From the NCBI GenBank assembly GCA_903813345.2, contig CAIIXF020000012.1, positions 11,082,932 to 11,146,931 of the forward strand: a DNA stretch of 64,000 nt. Direction: 5' to 3'. Positions 49,488 to 59,553 of this stretch are shown piece by piece; position 1 is the first letter of the stretch; the number at the start of each line of letters is the position of its first letter. The DNA is from Owenia fusiformis. Its lineage: Eukaryota; Annelida; Polychaeta; Sabellida; Oweniidae. The position numbers and the translations under genes were made by a program. The notes under the pieces were generated by a model that saw only the letters and a list, made by a program, of their open reading frames with translations, did not search any database and was not told where the DNA came from.

Positions 49488-50369
49488 TACACTCCCCTCC
49501 ATATGTTTGGCAACCTTTTTTCCCCCATTGAACTACGTGTAAAAGCCTCTTTACCTTTGAATTTTTATTTACCTTACCTGCGAAGAAAATACTTATACTA
49601 TTGATGGAAACGTAATTTGACTTTAATTCCGATACCTCCAAATTTTCTCAATTTTTTTCCTCAATTACAATAGGTCGAAAATTGATGATAAATTTGATGA
49701 ATTTTTGAAAATCGTCATTCCCATGTTAACCAATGGGAAATGGTAGGTTTGCCGCAAGTCATATGACAGAATATCCATCCATCCGAGTCCTTGCAAAAAA
49801 TACAAGTTAGGCAGGCAATTGAATTTGCTAACTTTATTTGACAAAAAATTGATATGTTTCTTCAGGTTTAACAAAGTTATAGGGCTTTAAAGTCAAAATT
49901 GTTTTTCAAAAAACCTCTCCCATTGAAATAACACAGGAGGCGAAAAATTATTTTCAAAAATGACTTTGAAGCGCTGTAACTTTAATATTCATCAAATAAA
50001 CTAAACACTTAGTGTTCAAAAAAGTTAGACAATTCAATTTTCTATATAAAAATATTTTTTGCTGGATCTTTTACTGAAAAGATATAATGATTTCTGATTT
50101 GCCCCGAACCCTCCATTTTCCATTGGATTACATGGGAATGACGATTTTCAAAAATTCATCAAATTTATCATCAATTTTCGACCTATTGTAATTGAGGAAA
50201 AAAATTAAGAAAATTTGGAGGTATTGGAAATAAAGTCAAGTTACGTTTCCATCAATATTACAAGTTATTTCATCGCCGGTTAAGTAAACAAAAATTCAAA
50301 CATAAAGAGGCTTTAACACATAGTTCAATGGAGAAAAAAGGTTGCCAAACTTATGGAGGGGAGTGTATA
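49488..50369. mobile_element. Fold-back element with about 255-bp arms
   Basis: The left end acactcccctccatatgttt is matched at the right by aacttatggaggggagtgt. The arms extend inward through the poly-T region to aattttcgacctattgta and its complement. A spacer of about 370 bp lies between. No clear target duplication and no gene. Confidence 0.65.
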
Positions 50370-50544
50370 TATGAAGCGACATACATGTAATTTCAAATTT
50401 TTCTTTTTATTCTTAATTTCTTTATATTAGACTAGTAACATGAGTTGATAGAGATCATTCTTTCCTTTGCACTTTCCTAGCCTTCATCTGTACGTGGTTT
50501 TCATACAGTAGTACCCCCCCCCCCCCGGGGAATACTTGCATTTT

Positions 50545-51516
50545 CTATGCCTTTCTTTTCACTTTCATGGTGGTAGCCATTAACGATTCACCAGTGTATG
50601 ACGAAGCAAGAGTTCTCCATTTAATGGCATGCTCATCCCCATAGTAGACACCATCCGTGCTGTATCTACCATTTAGATTTACAGCTGTGCACGAGTGATA
50701 CCACCAGCCTGCGCCACCATAATTTTTTGCACACATTCCCATTAACAAGTCATTGTCCACATCAACTGTAGAAAACTTCATTCCGTTAAGTTCCTGGTTA
50801 GAGCCAGAAGCCCCAATGCCGTCTGTGGTGCCACCTATTGACGGCCCAATAGATAGTTCATAATCCGCGGCTTCGTCTAGTATTGAGAAATTAGAGTATG
50901 TCGCATGGTGCCAAACATTGTCTGGAGTCATCAGATCAAATTTGATGTCATAATTTGCCGATTCTGTAATGAGATGAATGAGGTCATTTCCCAACCAATG
51001 CTCAGTGGAAACATTCCCAAAACCATTTTTATATTCAGTCCAATTTTGGTTGTGAAATTCGACACTCCCATCATAACGTCTTTGAATAACAGTCCATCCG
51101 CCATCTTGCATGTCACAATAAGCATTGAACGCTGATTGGTTTGGATCTGGTCTTATGACATAAACGCCATCTTGCGTAAAGTTATTTTCCCACAATGCTC
51201 GGCAGTCTTGATTATGCTGACGTTTATATCCATGATTCCAACCCGTGTCTGCCGTATATGAACAAGTTATCTCACTCGAAGGAATCAACTCACAAGTAGT
51301 TGAACTTTTCTCATAATTTACTCCTGCGCATTCAGCCAAAACTGCACACTTCCCAAGACAGATCGTCTGCGAGCGAATGTTGCTAAAACTCCCAAGAATG
51401 GTATCTGCGCCACATCTTTTCTTTTTGAACAGTTGAAACGTGTGTCTGTCGATGTTAGAGCAATGTGATAATACTTGTAAGGTTCCAATAAGAATGATGG
51501 AAAATATAACTGCCAT
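50545..51516 (-). CDS. Secreted PAN/apple and fibrinogen-like domain protein, copy 3
   Basis: Intronless, 323 residues. Signal peptide MAVIFSIILIGTLQVLSHC, PAN/apple-like module (RCGADTILGSF, CLGKCAVLAECAGVNYEK), and a fibrinogen-related domain (DCRALW, GGWTVIQRRYDGSVEFHN, GFGNVSTEHWLGND, GAGWWYHSC, NLNGRYS). The calcium site is DVDND, as in copy 2. It differs from copies 1 and 2 mainly in the linker (YKRQHNQDC) and the ADYELSIGPSIGGTTDG loop, so the ligand surface may have diverged. The upstream flank is shared with copy 2 but interrupted here by a pogo-like MITE at 51859-52411. Confidence 0.92.
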   Translation of the reverse strand: MAVIFSIILIGTLQVLSHCSNIDRHTFQLFKKKRCGADTILGSFSNIRSQTICLGKCAVLAECAGVNYEKSSTTCELIPSSEITCSYTADTGWNHGYKRQHNQDCRALWENNFTQDGVYVIRPDPNQSAFNAYCDMQDGGWTVIQRRYDGSVEFHNQNWTEYKNGFGNVSTEHWLGNDLIHLITESANYDIKFDLMTPDNVWHHATYSNFSILDEAADYELSIGPSIGGTTDGIGASGSNQELNGMKFSTVDVDNDLLMGMCAKNYGGAGWWYHSCTAVNLNGRYSTDGVYYGDEHAIKWRTLASSYTGESLMATTMKVKRKA

Positions 51517-53121
51517 TGTCCTATTGAAAAATTCCAGGTCTATCTAATCTAAACAGAACGTCTTATAAATCCATGTAATACTTTGGATATTCATAATATA
51601 CATGTCAATCCTGTTTAATGTCCCTTCGAAGACAAAAAATCTATGAAATAAATTATTATAAAAAAGACTGGAATACATAAGATCTCGCAATTGGTAATAG
51701 TTTTTCAAAAGATACTGTCAACCGGTTACTGTTGTTTGATTGCCTTTTAACGCTGTTTTAATAGTAGATATACTTAGAATTCGAGTTTCTTATATTTCAC
51801 GTGCTCTGTCAATCTACCAATGCAACAACCTATCACTAACTTATAAATCAATCAATTACAGTAAAACCTGAGTTAGTGAACACATCTCTCTAGTGAACAC
51901 CTAGCAACAGTGAACGTTTTTTTCGGCAAAACCCCTTTCTCCCATTGACTCCCATGTTAAAGTACAATGTTTCAGTGAACACCTACCTACTGTGAACAGT
52001 GAACACTAAATCTTGGCAAAATCAATTGAAATATCCTGTCTCTAGTGAATATTGAATCATATACATGTACGAGTATAAGATTTCTCGCAGATTTTCTGCA
52101 ACTGCCTTATCACGTTATCAGAGTTAAGCAGGTTATATTTAAATTACCTGCCGAAAAAATAATTAAAAGGTAAATTTGAGATGTGATTTGTTCTTCTTTT
52201 GAAACAGGCGTGACTAATTATAATTCTTAATAAGCTCTGTTCATGTTAAGACAGGATATGCGTCTAGAATTGGTTGCTTTAGAGATAATCAGAAAACCTG
52301 TGTATAGTGAACATTTTTTGGCCTAGAAAAAACGCAAAATCAAATCCTTACCGTGGTTGACACCTGCGTTTTTTCTCGGCCAAAAATGTTCACTATACAC
52401 AGATTTTACTGTATATTGATAATGGCAAAGTCAACTTAACATAGTTCTCAGTCTTATTTGTTCACTTTGTACTATAAGTACCCGTAAGTTGATTTCCAAA
52501 ACAACCGACAAGTAGGCACTTCACACATTTATACATTATTAATTCATATCTTCAAATGAATCGATTGATTTAATGTGTAGATCCTTTCCTGAACACTCAA
52601 TGAGATGAGGGAATAACATATCATAGATTTCTCAATGAAAGGATTTTCTGACGTCGGGTCCAAAACCTTTGAAACACAAATAACTTAAATAAATAAAGAT
52701 GGTAATATCATACATCTATAGGTAATTATATACTTTTGAATAATGTATTGAACATGTTTTATTTAACCAGTTATTATAAATTCGTAATCCTGATTCTATC
52801 TAATCAAACTAGGAGCTCGTACCAGAGTGACCTCAGAAAATTAAAGGGTTGAACAAATTCATCAATAATGACGTAAATGATTTTCCTAAATAAAAATAAT
52901 GTTCAAACGAGAGACGTTTAAAGTCTCATACAGCGTCAACCGCTCTGTTTTGATTAAATGGATTTTATTCCTGGGCAGCATTTTCGAAAAACCATGTACA
53001 TGTTCACAAAAACTCTGGCGATTACAAACTGATTTTAAAGAAATCTATTTCCTTTCTCTATTGGCAATCAAACCACTGTCTTTTAAAAAGATTTCCATAT
53101 AAAAGAACTATAACAAATTGG
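51517..53121. other. Upstream flank of fibrinogen-like copy 3
   Basis: Contains the presumed promoter of copy 3, the pogo-like MITE (51859-52411) and the rest of the block shared with the copy 2 flank (to about 52930). Beyond 52930 I see no gene until the 3' UTR of the selenoprotein gene. Confidence 0.4.
51859..52411. mobile_element. pogo/Tigger-like MITE with TA duplication
   Basis: The left end CAGTAAAACCTGAGTTAGTG and the right end, in reverse complement CAGTAAAATCTGTGTATAGT, are flanked by TA on both sides (51857-51858, 52412-52413). CAGTAAAACCT termini are typical of pogo/Tigger elements. Motifs of the type agtgaacac recur inside, and a second hairpin occupies 52295-52408. No transposase is present in the 553 bp. 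Confidence 0.7.
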
Positions 53122-53127
53122 TTTATT
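53122..53127 (-). terminator. Candidate polyadenylation signal of the selenoprotein gene
   Basis: AATAAA on the minus strand, about 220 nt downstream of the SECIS element and about 625 nt after the stop codon of the thioredoxin reductase exon. Order stop-SECIS-AATAAA is as expected for a selenoprotein mRNA. Confidence 0.5.
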
Positions 53128-53344
53128 ATACATGTTATAAGTGTCATATCAATATAATAACAGGGCATTCACACGCAACATCTCACCACCAGCCATTTGT
53201 TACAGACGACGACTGCCGAACACCAACAGTCAAATACCAACAGCCGAACACTTTTTGCCAAACACCATCCACAAAAAAGTTGGAAACTAATGACAACATG
53301 TCACCACTTTTGGTGGTGACATTAAAAATGTACAATATATTTTA

Positions 53345-53409
53345 CTTGCAGAACCATCAAACAGCACCTCGCCAAAATGGTTTAAGGTGGTGTTGTCATA
53401 CGCTGCAAG
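53345..53409 (-). promoter_or_regulatory. SECIS element (selenocysteine insertion)
   Basis: Minus-strand hairpin in the 3' UTR of the thioredoxin reductase exon. Basal helix: CTTGCAG (53409-53403) pairs perfectly with CTGCAAG (53351-53345). After an internal loop come ATGA (53399-53396) and the opposing TGAT (53359-53356), the kink-turn quartet bound by SBP2. The upper helix AACACCACCT pairs with AGGTGCTGTT with one mismatch, and the apical loop begins TAAACC with the conserved adenosines. All elements have the spacing of a eukaryotic SECIS. It lies about 355 nt past the UGA codon it would recode. Confidence 0.85.
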
Positions 53410-53749
53410 CATTGATGAAAACAGGAAATCTAAGAACAAACCATCTAACAAAATGACCCATTACATTGAAATATTATCAACTACATGGGTATAACATGGG
53501 TAAGATCCATTATTGTAGTGGAAATTTTACAAAACATGCAGTATTTTCCAAGCACAACTTTAAAAATGAATCACGTACAGTGCAGATGCAATCTGATTTG
53601 CTCTTACATTTCCCGTCTATTCAACAAAATCCTTGCTGCCATAACAACTAACAAAGCACACTATTCTGTCCATGCTTTCACTTGGTTGCTATGGTAATAT
53701 GCCTTGTTGCTTTGGTGATAAGCTCAGTTACTATGGCAACAAGGGTAAA

Positions 53750-53899
<150 letters not shown>

Positions 53900-54765
53900 T
53901 TACAAAAATTGGAAGCCATTTTTAAATGAGTGGACAATTTTCTTGTCCCATGCTAATCATATTAAAGCCAATTAAAAGAGAACCCCCGATAAGGAGAGCT
54001 TTTTAGAAGGACATTGCTTTTTTATTCTGGAAGTGATCATCATGGAAATTTGACACCTTTTTAGAAATGAGGTGAATTTTGACATCCTGAAATATTATAT
54101 TTGGATGATTAAAACTTCCGTTTCTAGAACGTTTTTTGTAAAACGATGAAATTCAATGTTCTATTTTGACCGTTACTTTCGATAAAGTGCAATACATTTC
54201 CTTCAACTGTACATGCGAAATAAAATATGTCTAAGAAGGATTGTGATGCAAAGTCTTAGTTTCGTAAAGGAATTGAGGGGCGTGTTACCAGAAGTATGCT
54301 TAAAGAATTTTCTAAGAAGTTGTTCCACTATGGTCGTCATTCTCATTAGAAGAGTCTCGGAATTTTATACAAGTCATAGATAGAGGGCGTTTCACAGATC
54401 AAATAAGTTCATCTTTGGATAAAACTTGGTCATTTTTGAAAATCATTCAAATGCCCAAAATTAGATGTCTCTCCTGGACAATCAGTAATGTCACAGTAAA
54501 AGATTATCCTGTGCTATTTTGGTTTCAGGTACATAACAGCTGGATATAGAACTGATGTCTTAGAGGAGTGGGACACATATATCTCCCGCTGTATATTCCC
54601 CGGAAATGTTTTTTGTTCAGTGTTGAAATAGTAAAGACTGTCCGAATATCTTGCTATAGAATGAATGCAGCAGACGTAGAATATTTCATTGCCAAATGTT
54701 TATGAATTTTTCGAAAATAATGAAAATGAGAACACTGAAATCTTCACTTATGAAACCGAATGCTC

Positions 54766-54848
54766 GTTTTTGAATATGGGGTATACCCCTAGGGAAATAT
54801 GATATCCTTTATCATATTTCCCGAGGGATATACCCCATATACAAAACC
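54766..54848. repeat. Near-perfect 39-bp hairpin
   Basis: Left arm 54766-54804 (gtttttgaatatggggtata and on), five-base loop, right arm 54810-54848 (tatcatatttcccgagggat and on). The arms differ at only a few positions. The cccgagggatatacccc core is shared with the palindrome at 28916-29035. Confidence 0.7.
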
Positions 54849-54896
54849 TCCCATGACATAACCCTTATGCATTGTGGTTAAAAAATAAATAATGAT

Positions 54897-54985
54897 AGTC
54901 AGCGTCGGGATTTGAACACGAACCTTTCAGAAAATTAAAGGGAAGACAAATTCCAACGCGCTATCATATGCGCCAAACGATCATT
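54897..54985 (-). pseudogene. tRNA-like sequence or tRNA-derived SINE (class II type)
   Basis: On the minus strand the D-arm GCGC-ATATGATA-GCGC is perfect, the T-arm TCGTG-TTCAAAT-CCCGA has four of five pairs and a canonical B box, and between them a GGAA/TTCC anticodon stem and a long variable arm CTTT...GAAAG can be drawn. The acceptor stem (GATCGTT against CGCTGAC) does not pair. It is therefore a decayed tRNA or the head of a SINE, not a working tRNA. Confidence 0.45.
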
Positions 54986-55509
54986 GTATTATGATTTATG
55001 TCTTTAACTATTCACGTTTGAATTAGGTACACGATTGAAAAGCGTATGAAGTCTACATTTTTCAAATCAAAGAATTCGAGCGTTCCTACTTTAACCTCAA
55101 GACTGTTGGCATCAGGCTTCTTATCTTAGCAATTCAACCAGTTGTTAGAGTAGATAGTCCAGGGTGTAAAGCAAAACTAGAGCGTTCTCAAATCTAGTAG
55201 AAACATATAGTTATTCAATACATACAAACATCGATTGGAAGTTGTATCTTTCTTCTTTGAAAAAGTATATTTCAAGATAAATTAATTATTTATTTTGATA
55301 TATTTATTTGCCAAAAATTAACGTTGGCACATGTTTTATTATCCAATGCGTCGACATGCATTGTATAAAATATGAATGAAATAAAAAAAATCATAAATAA
55401 TTTCTTGAAAACAACGTTACATACAAATAATCATAATCATGATTTTCGGGGCTGGTACAATTTGGTTAAAAAGCGTTTCAAATAATATAAAATAGTCTTG
55501 CCCCATTAT

Positions 55510-55980
55510 CACTCGGGATCAGCTCGATTACGCTGATGACCGTTTCGGTAACATAATGTCGGAACCTCGAAGGAACGATTTTTCTTTTTTCCTTATTCCA
55601 CGCGTTGTTGGCAAAATTCCCATGATATTTTTATAAAAAACGTGCGTCAGTATCATATGTTTAAAAAATGTACATGTTTGCGAACAGATAGTTAGTTCAG
55701 AGGACAACAGAACCATGATTCAATACCTCATTTAAGTTACTTAAACGGGATGGGTTAGATATGCAGATCCGTTTACGTAACTTAAGTGGTGTTTTAAATC
55801 GACGATTCTGTAGTCTTCTGAACTAATTGTTCGCAAAGGTGTACATTTTCTTAAAGACACACATTTTTTATAAAAATATCATGGGAATTTTGCCTACAAC
55901 GCCTTGAATAGGAAAAAAGAAAACTCGACCTTCGAGCCTGCGATATTTTGTTGCAAGCGTAATCGAGCGGATCACCAGTA
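55510..55980. mobile_element. Fold-back element, arms about 230 bp with almost no spacer
   Basis: The left arm carries agctcgattacgct, ttcccatgatatttttataa and gtacatgtttgcgaaca; the right arm carries their reverse complements in order, with the centre near 55757. It spans 471 bp. No gene; target duplication unclear. Confidence 0.65.
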
Positions 55981-56584
55981 ATATGAAAAAATCTCATCGC
56001 GAGCATTAATGTCAAGTCATCAGTTAGATTAATAGAAATATAACGTTGAGAACATTAAACGCATCGTTGAGAAATCAAACATATATACTTCAATAATAAT
56101 TGACGATTTATAAATAACATTGCAAACAAATGTAGAATATAACGTACATGATGTATAAAGTCATACAACGATTTCCATAAAACAAAAGAATAGATAAAAT
56201 AACCTATACTTTGGCTTGAGGCGCGTATGATGCTTATCATACATATTGTAGAAAGTGGTATTCGAAGCCATCCCTGGGGGGGGGGGGTATCTCACATATG
56301 TACACGTGGTTCTGATAAGACAGACGAATGAGCCAAGTAGCCTCCTTGATAGAAAAGGGTTGATGAAGCAACGGACTCCCAACCAATCGACCATACTTGG
56401 AGTAATAGCGAAAAGCTTGACTCCAAGACGAACATTTTGGTTGTGGAACATTTAAATCTAAAATATCTCAAGTGCTCCACTGTTGAATGCATGTTAGCAT
56501 ACATGTATATATAAGAAAAAACTATGAGCTTTGTTTAGAACACTAGGAGCAGACGCTCATATTGTATTAACATTTTTGAATCTT

Positions 56585-57110
56585 AAGCCCGGTATACACC
56601 AATGGGGCAAAATCCCACTTGCCTCATCGAGTCCCATCTTGCCCCATCGAATCCCAATTTGCCCCATCAAATCCCACGAAGTCCCATGGGACCTTGATGA
56701 CTTTGCCCCATCGTGCCCCATGGAGTCCCATCAAGTCCCATGGAGTCCCATCAAATCCCACCGTGCCCCATTGGTGTATGTCGGGCTTCACACAACACGT
56801 CATATGATCGAAAATCCTACGATGCCCATGGAAAGAATGAACATGTTCATTCTCGATGGGACTCCATGGGACCATTTGGGATTTTGCCCCATCTTGCCCC
56901 ATCGAGTCCCACCGAGTCCCACGTGGGACTTCATGGGACCTCATGGGACCTCGTGGGACTCGATGGGGCAAGATGGGGCAAAATCCCAAGAAGTCCCATG
57001 GAGTCCCACGGACTTCATGGGGCAAAATCCCAAAAGGTCCCACGAGGTCCCACGCAATGTTAAGTCTATGGAGGTCCCAACTTGCCCCATTGGTGTATAC
57101 CGGGCTTTAG
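56585..57110. mobile_element. TIR-bounded array of TCCCAT / ATGGGA words
   Basis: The ends aagcccggtatacaccaatg and its reverse complement (near 57083-57110) enclose a degenerate array of gtcccatcgag, gccccat and their complements; a third end-like copy lies near 56770. Part of the array is in CCCAT orientation and part in ATGGG orientation, so it folds on itself. Long ORFs occur in several frames on both strands and are by-products of the low-complexity repeat. Confidence 0.65.
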
Positions 57111-57453
57111 ATAGCTTTCGCGAATTCAACTACCAGCGGCTGTCGGATCAACCTCATATTGTATGACTCATTTGACATATTCAAATGAGTCGAAATAGTT
57201 TGTTACGCCGTCATCTGATAGGTAGCATTTTTAAATACGTGAACTTGATAATAAGGCAGCTTTATGGTAATACTCTTTATCGTATGATCTGTAGAATGAA
57301 GCCTTCTGATTGGTCAGTTTTTGTGCTGTACCAATCTGTATTGTTACTGAGATTGTCAGCATTGATCATCTCCGTCGCAATACAGAAAACATTGGTACGG
57401 AGGGGACATTCTCAGATGCAATACAGATGATCACACGATAAAAACGTTATAGA

Positions 57454-57575
57454 ATGATTTGAAGTGCAATACAGGATATATTCTGTCTCGATATTCTGTA
57501 TTGGCACTCGACTTCGTCTCGTTCCAATACGGAATTTCTCGAGCAGAATATATCCTGTATTGCACTTCAAATCAT
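57454..57575. repeat. Perfect 32-bp inverted repeat
   Basis: Left arm 57454-57485 (atgatttgaagtgcaataca and on) and right arm 57544-57575 are exact reverse complements around a 58-bp spacer, which itself contains ccaatac/gtattgg pairs. Likely a small palindromic MITE. Confidence 0.65.
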
Positions 57576-57825
57576 ATGATAACTTATAGTATTTGTACGT
57601 ATTACTAAAAGTTAACACAGTTACAGGTACTTCTAAAGTAGGCTTTCTGATATTAAATAATTTATTGATGATATTTCAGGTTTCATCGACGAACATAACT
57701 ATTTTACAACATACGAATTCCCATTTAATGGTACCAACTACATGATGCTATGTTATTTATGAGTCATGGGATGCACAATGTGAAATGCAAATTCAGAATT
57801 GCATAAATATGTTTCAAAAAGTACA

Positions 57826-57955
57826 GGGTATTCTGTATATCGTGCATTTTATACTCTCGTGAGAATATAATATATTCACTCGTTCGCTACGCTCACTTCT
57901 GAATATATCATATACTCACTCGAATATAAACACGATATACAGAAAGACCCATTAT
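57826..57955. repeat. Imperfect inverted repeat, arms about 60 bp
   Basis: gggta-tctgtatatcgtg at the left is matched by cacgatatacagaaagaccc at the right. The centre contains cactcgttcgctacgctcac, a word type typical of palindromic elements. No coding content. Confidence 0.55.
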
Positions 57956-58394
57956 ATAACCTCATAATATACAATATGGACACACCTTTTTTAAAACTCG
58001 TAATTGAACGTGTACAATAATGGTCCTCTGTGGATAATTTGTACTGTTTATTTGGCCAACTGAGTATAACGGTTTATGGGAAATGATTTTTATAAGGTCC
58101 CTTAAAAAGTTTATTCAGAGAGAGGCAGTAATTACTAATCACGTAGGCCGAAATGTTTCACGTAAAGGTTCTCAAAACGTGTAACTAAACTTCTGTAATA
58201 TCCTCGAGAATCGTAAAGATAGCCATGAGGTTTTATTTTATTTTTATCATTGGCTAGGCAAAGGTTGACTTTTTGACCCGGCTTTGAACTGCAACACGCA
58301 TTAGTGAATACGTGTCTTTATATAATTCATTACATAATAAAACTTAGAGTAATCCCCAGAGTGAATAATGAATGTGAAAGCGTAGGTACAGGTT

Positions 58395-59553
58395 CACGGT
58401 GTTATAGCATGACGGTTACGCCACCTCTGAAAACGATGTTGGACAGCTACGTTCACTGATTTATCCAATAAAATGGCCGCGATGGAAGAGAAAAGTAAGG
58501 TTGGTGCATTATTTTCTACAACTGTGTATCAATGAAAGGAAGAACGATTTATGTAAGCATCGCATTCGGTGATACATTCGGTAATGTATATTTTGAATGT
58601 AGTCTTTGCAAATTCATGCCCGGGGATAACATGAAATAAGAGAAAAACTGTCGAGTTTGAAATTCAAAACTACACAAAATTTTAGTAATTTGTTTATTTT
58701 TGTTGTTAGGGCATGATCTACACTGCCTAAAAACCCTGTGGTATATATGTTGATGTACGGTTACGCGAACCTGATTCAAATATGAAACCCCGATTCATTG
58801 TTGTTAATTTTGTCATCTTGATCCTAAATCTTCTTTTGCCTCTTCATTGCTATCTTTTACACTTTCATCGGTTTCATAAATAAAGCAAGCAACAGTTTTT
58901 TCCTTGCCATATAGAGGCTGAAACAAGAGCGTCTCTTGCGAGTCCTGAGAACAAATATTGAAAATTCAATATTCTTTTTCTTACCCATTATAACAATAAC
59001 ATGGATAGAGGCTATCAGATCTAGCAACCTTGACTTGACAGATGTGCATGCACGTTACCGTCCGCTAAATATCTTATGTACAACTAATACAATACGTTAC
59101 CGTCGAATTCGATAGAAGTCATACGTAGTCGTCTAACGACATTGCGTTTGAAACCTTATTATTTACGTTATACACCACGTTCCCGTTCTGGATTTGTCAT
59201 TTTATGCCTTGTTTATACACAGTTTACCTACAGTTAATATTCAGTGGCTCTGAGGCACATGTACTGAGAAAACACGAGAATGGACCAAAAATTATAAACT
59301 TGGATATCTCAGTCGGTAGGTTTACAGCTTATATTCTGTTCCTTGTAGACCACCTGGCAGATTTGACCCAGTCTTTATAACCATCCATATATACGTCACC
59401 GAATGGAACTAGTTTAAAAGGAAATCTTATCTGTGAATATTGCCTACAGGCGAGAAAGAGTACATGCTGCCTTTCCAATCCGCCATTTTTTGTTATCGTT
59501 ACCGCAAAATTTTGCAAATCGCCTTGACGTAACCGTCATGCTATAACACCGTG
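58395..59553. mobile_element. 1.16-kb TIR unit with CACGGTG ends (Transib-like)
   Basis: Both ends begin CACGGTGTTATAGCATGACG (right end in reverse complement), with at least 26 identical terminal bases. The flanks are AGGTT (58390-58394) and AGGTA (59554-59558), a 5-bp duplication with one change. CACNNTG heptamers and 5-bp duplications are features of Transib elements. The interior is less AT-rich than its surroundings and contains coding-like segments on the minus strand (58813-58944, 59354-59430). No recognisable Transib transposase is present. Confidence 0.6.
58813..58944 (-). CDS. Candidate terminal exon of unknown protein
   Basis: After an acceptor (gttctcag) the frame reads DSQETLLFQPLYGKEKTVAC, then an acidic tail (ETDESVKD, NEEAKEDLGSR) and a TGA stop: 43 residues. 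The composition is protein-like and unlike neighbouring shadow ORFs. The family is not recognised. It lies inside the CACGGTG-ended unit, so it may be captured host sequence or part of the element. A second coding-like segment at 59354-59430 (RFPFKLVPFGDVYMDG) does not join it in this frame. Confidence 0.35.
   Translation of the reverse strand, partial: DSQETLLFQPLYGKEKTVACFIYETDESVKDSNEEAKEDLGSR

Larger units (their letters stand above)
47051..50544. other. Intergenic region between fibrinogen-like copies 2 and 3
   Basis: Parts of 47100-48400 match the 5' flank of copy 3 (51540-52930), for example around atgaaaggattttctgacgt near 48085 and 52634, showing that upstream DNA was duplicated with the gene. 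Two inverted-repeat elements follow (48407-48879, 49488-50369). The part at 47500-47990 has no match in the copy 3 flank and may be an insertion. An AATAAA on the minus strand at 50406-50411 could end the copy 3 transcript. Confidence 0.5.

Noticed and set aside
56531-57166. ORFs up to 211 residues on both strands with SHEVPW/PMESH repeats
   Set aside because: By-products of the low-complexity TCCCAT array; the same pattern appears in several frames and on both strands.
58473-58494. Plus-strand ATGGCCGCGATGGAAGAGAAAA followed by gtaagg, a first-exon-like word
   Set aside because: Only seven codons, inside the CACGGTG-ended element, and out of phase with the exon at 63195; not enough to call.
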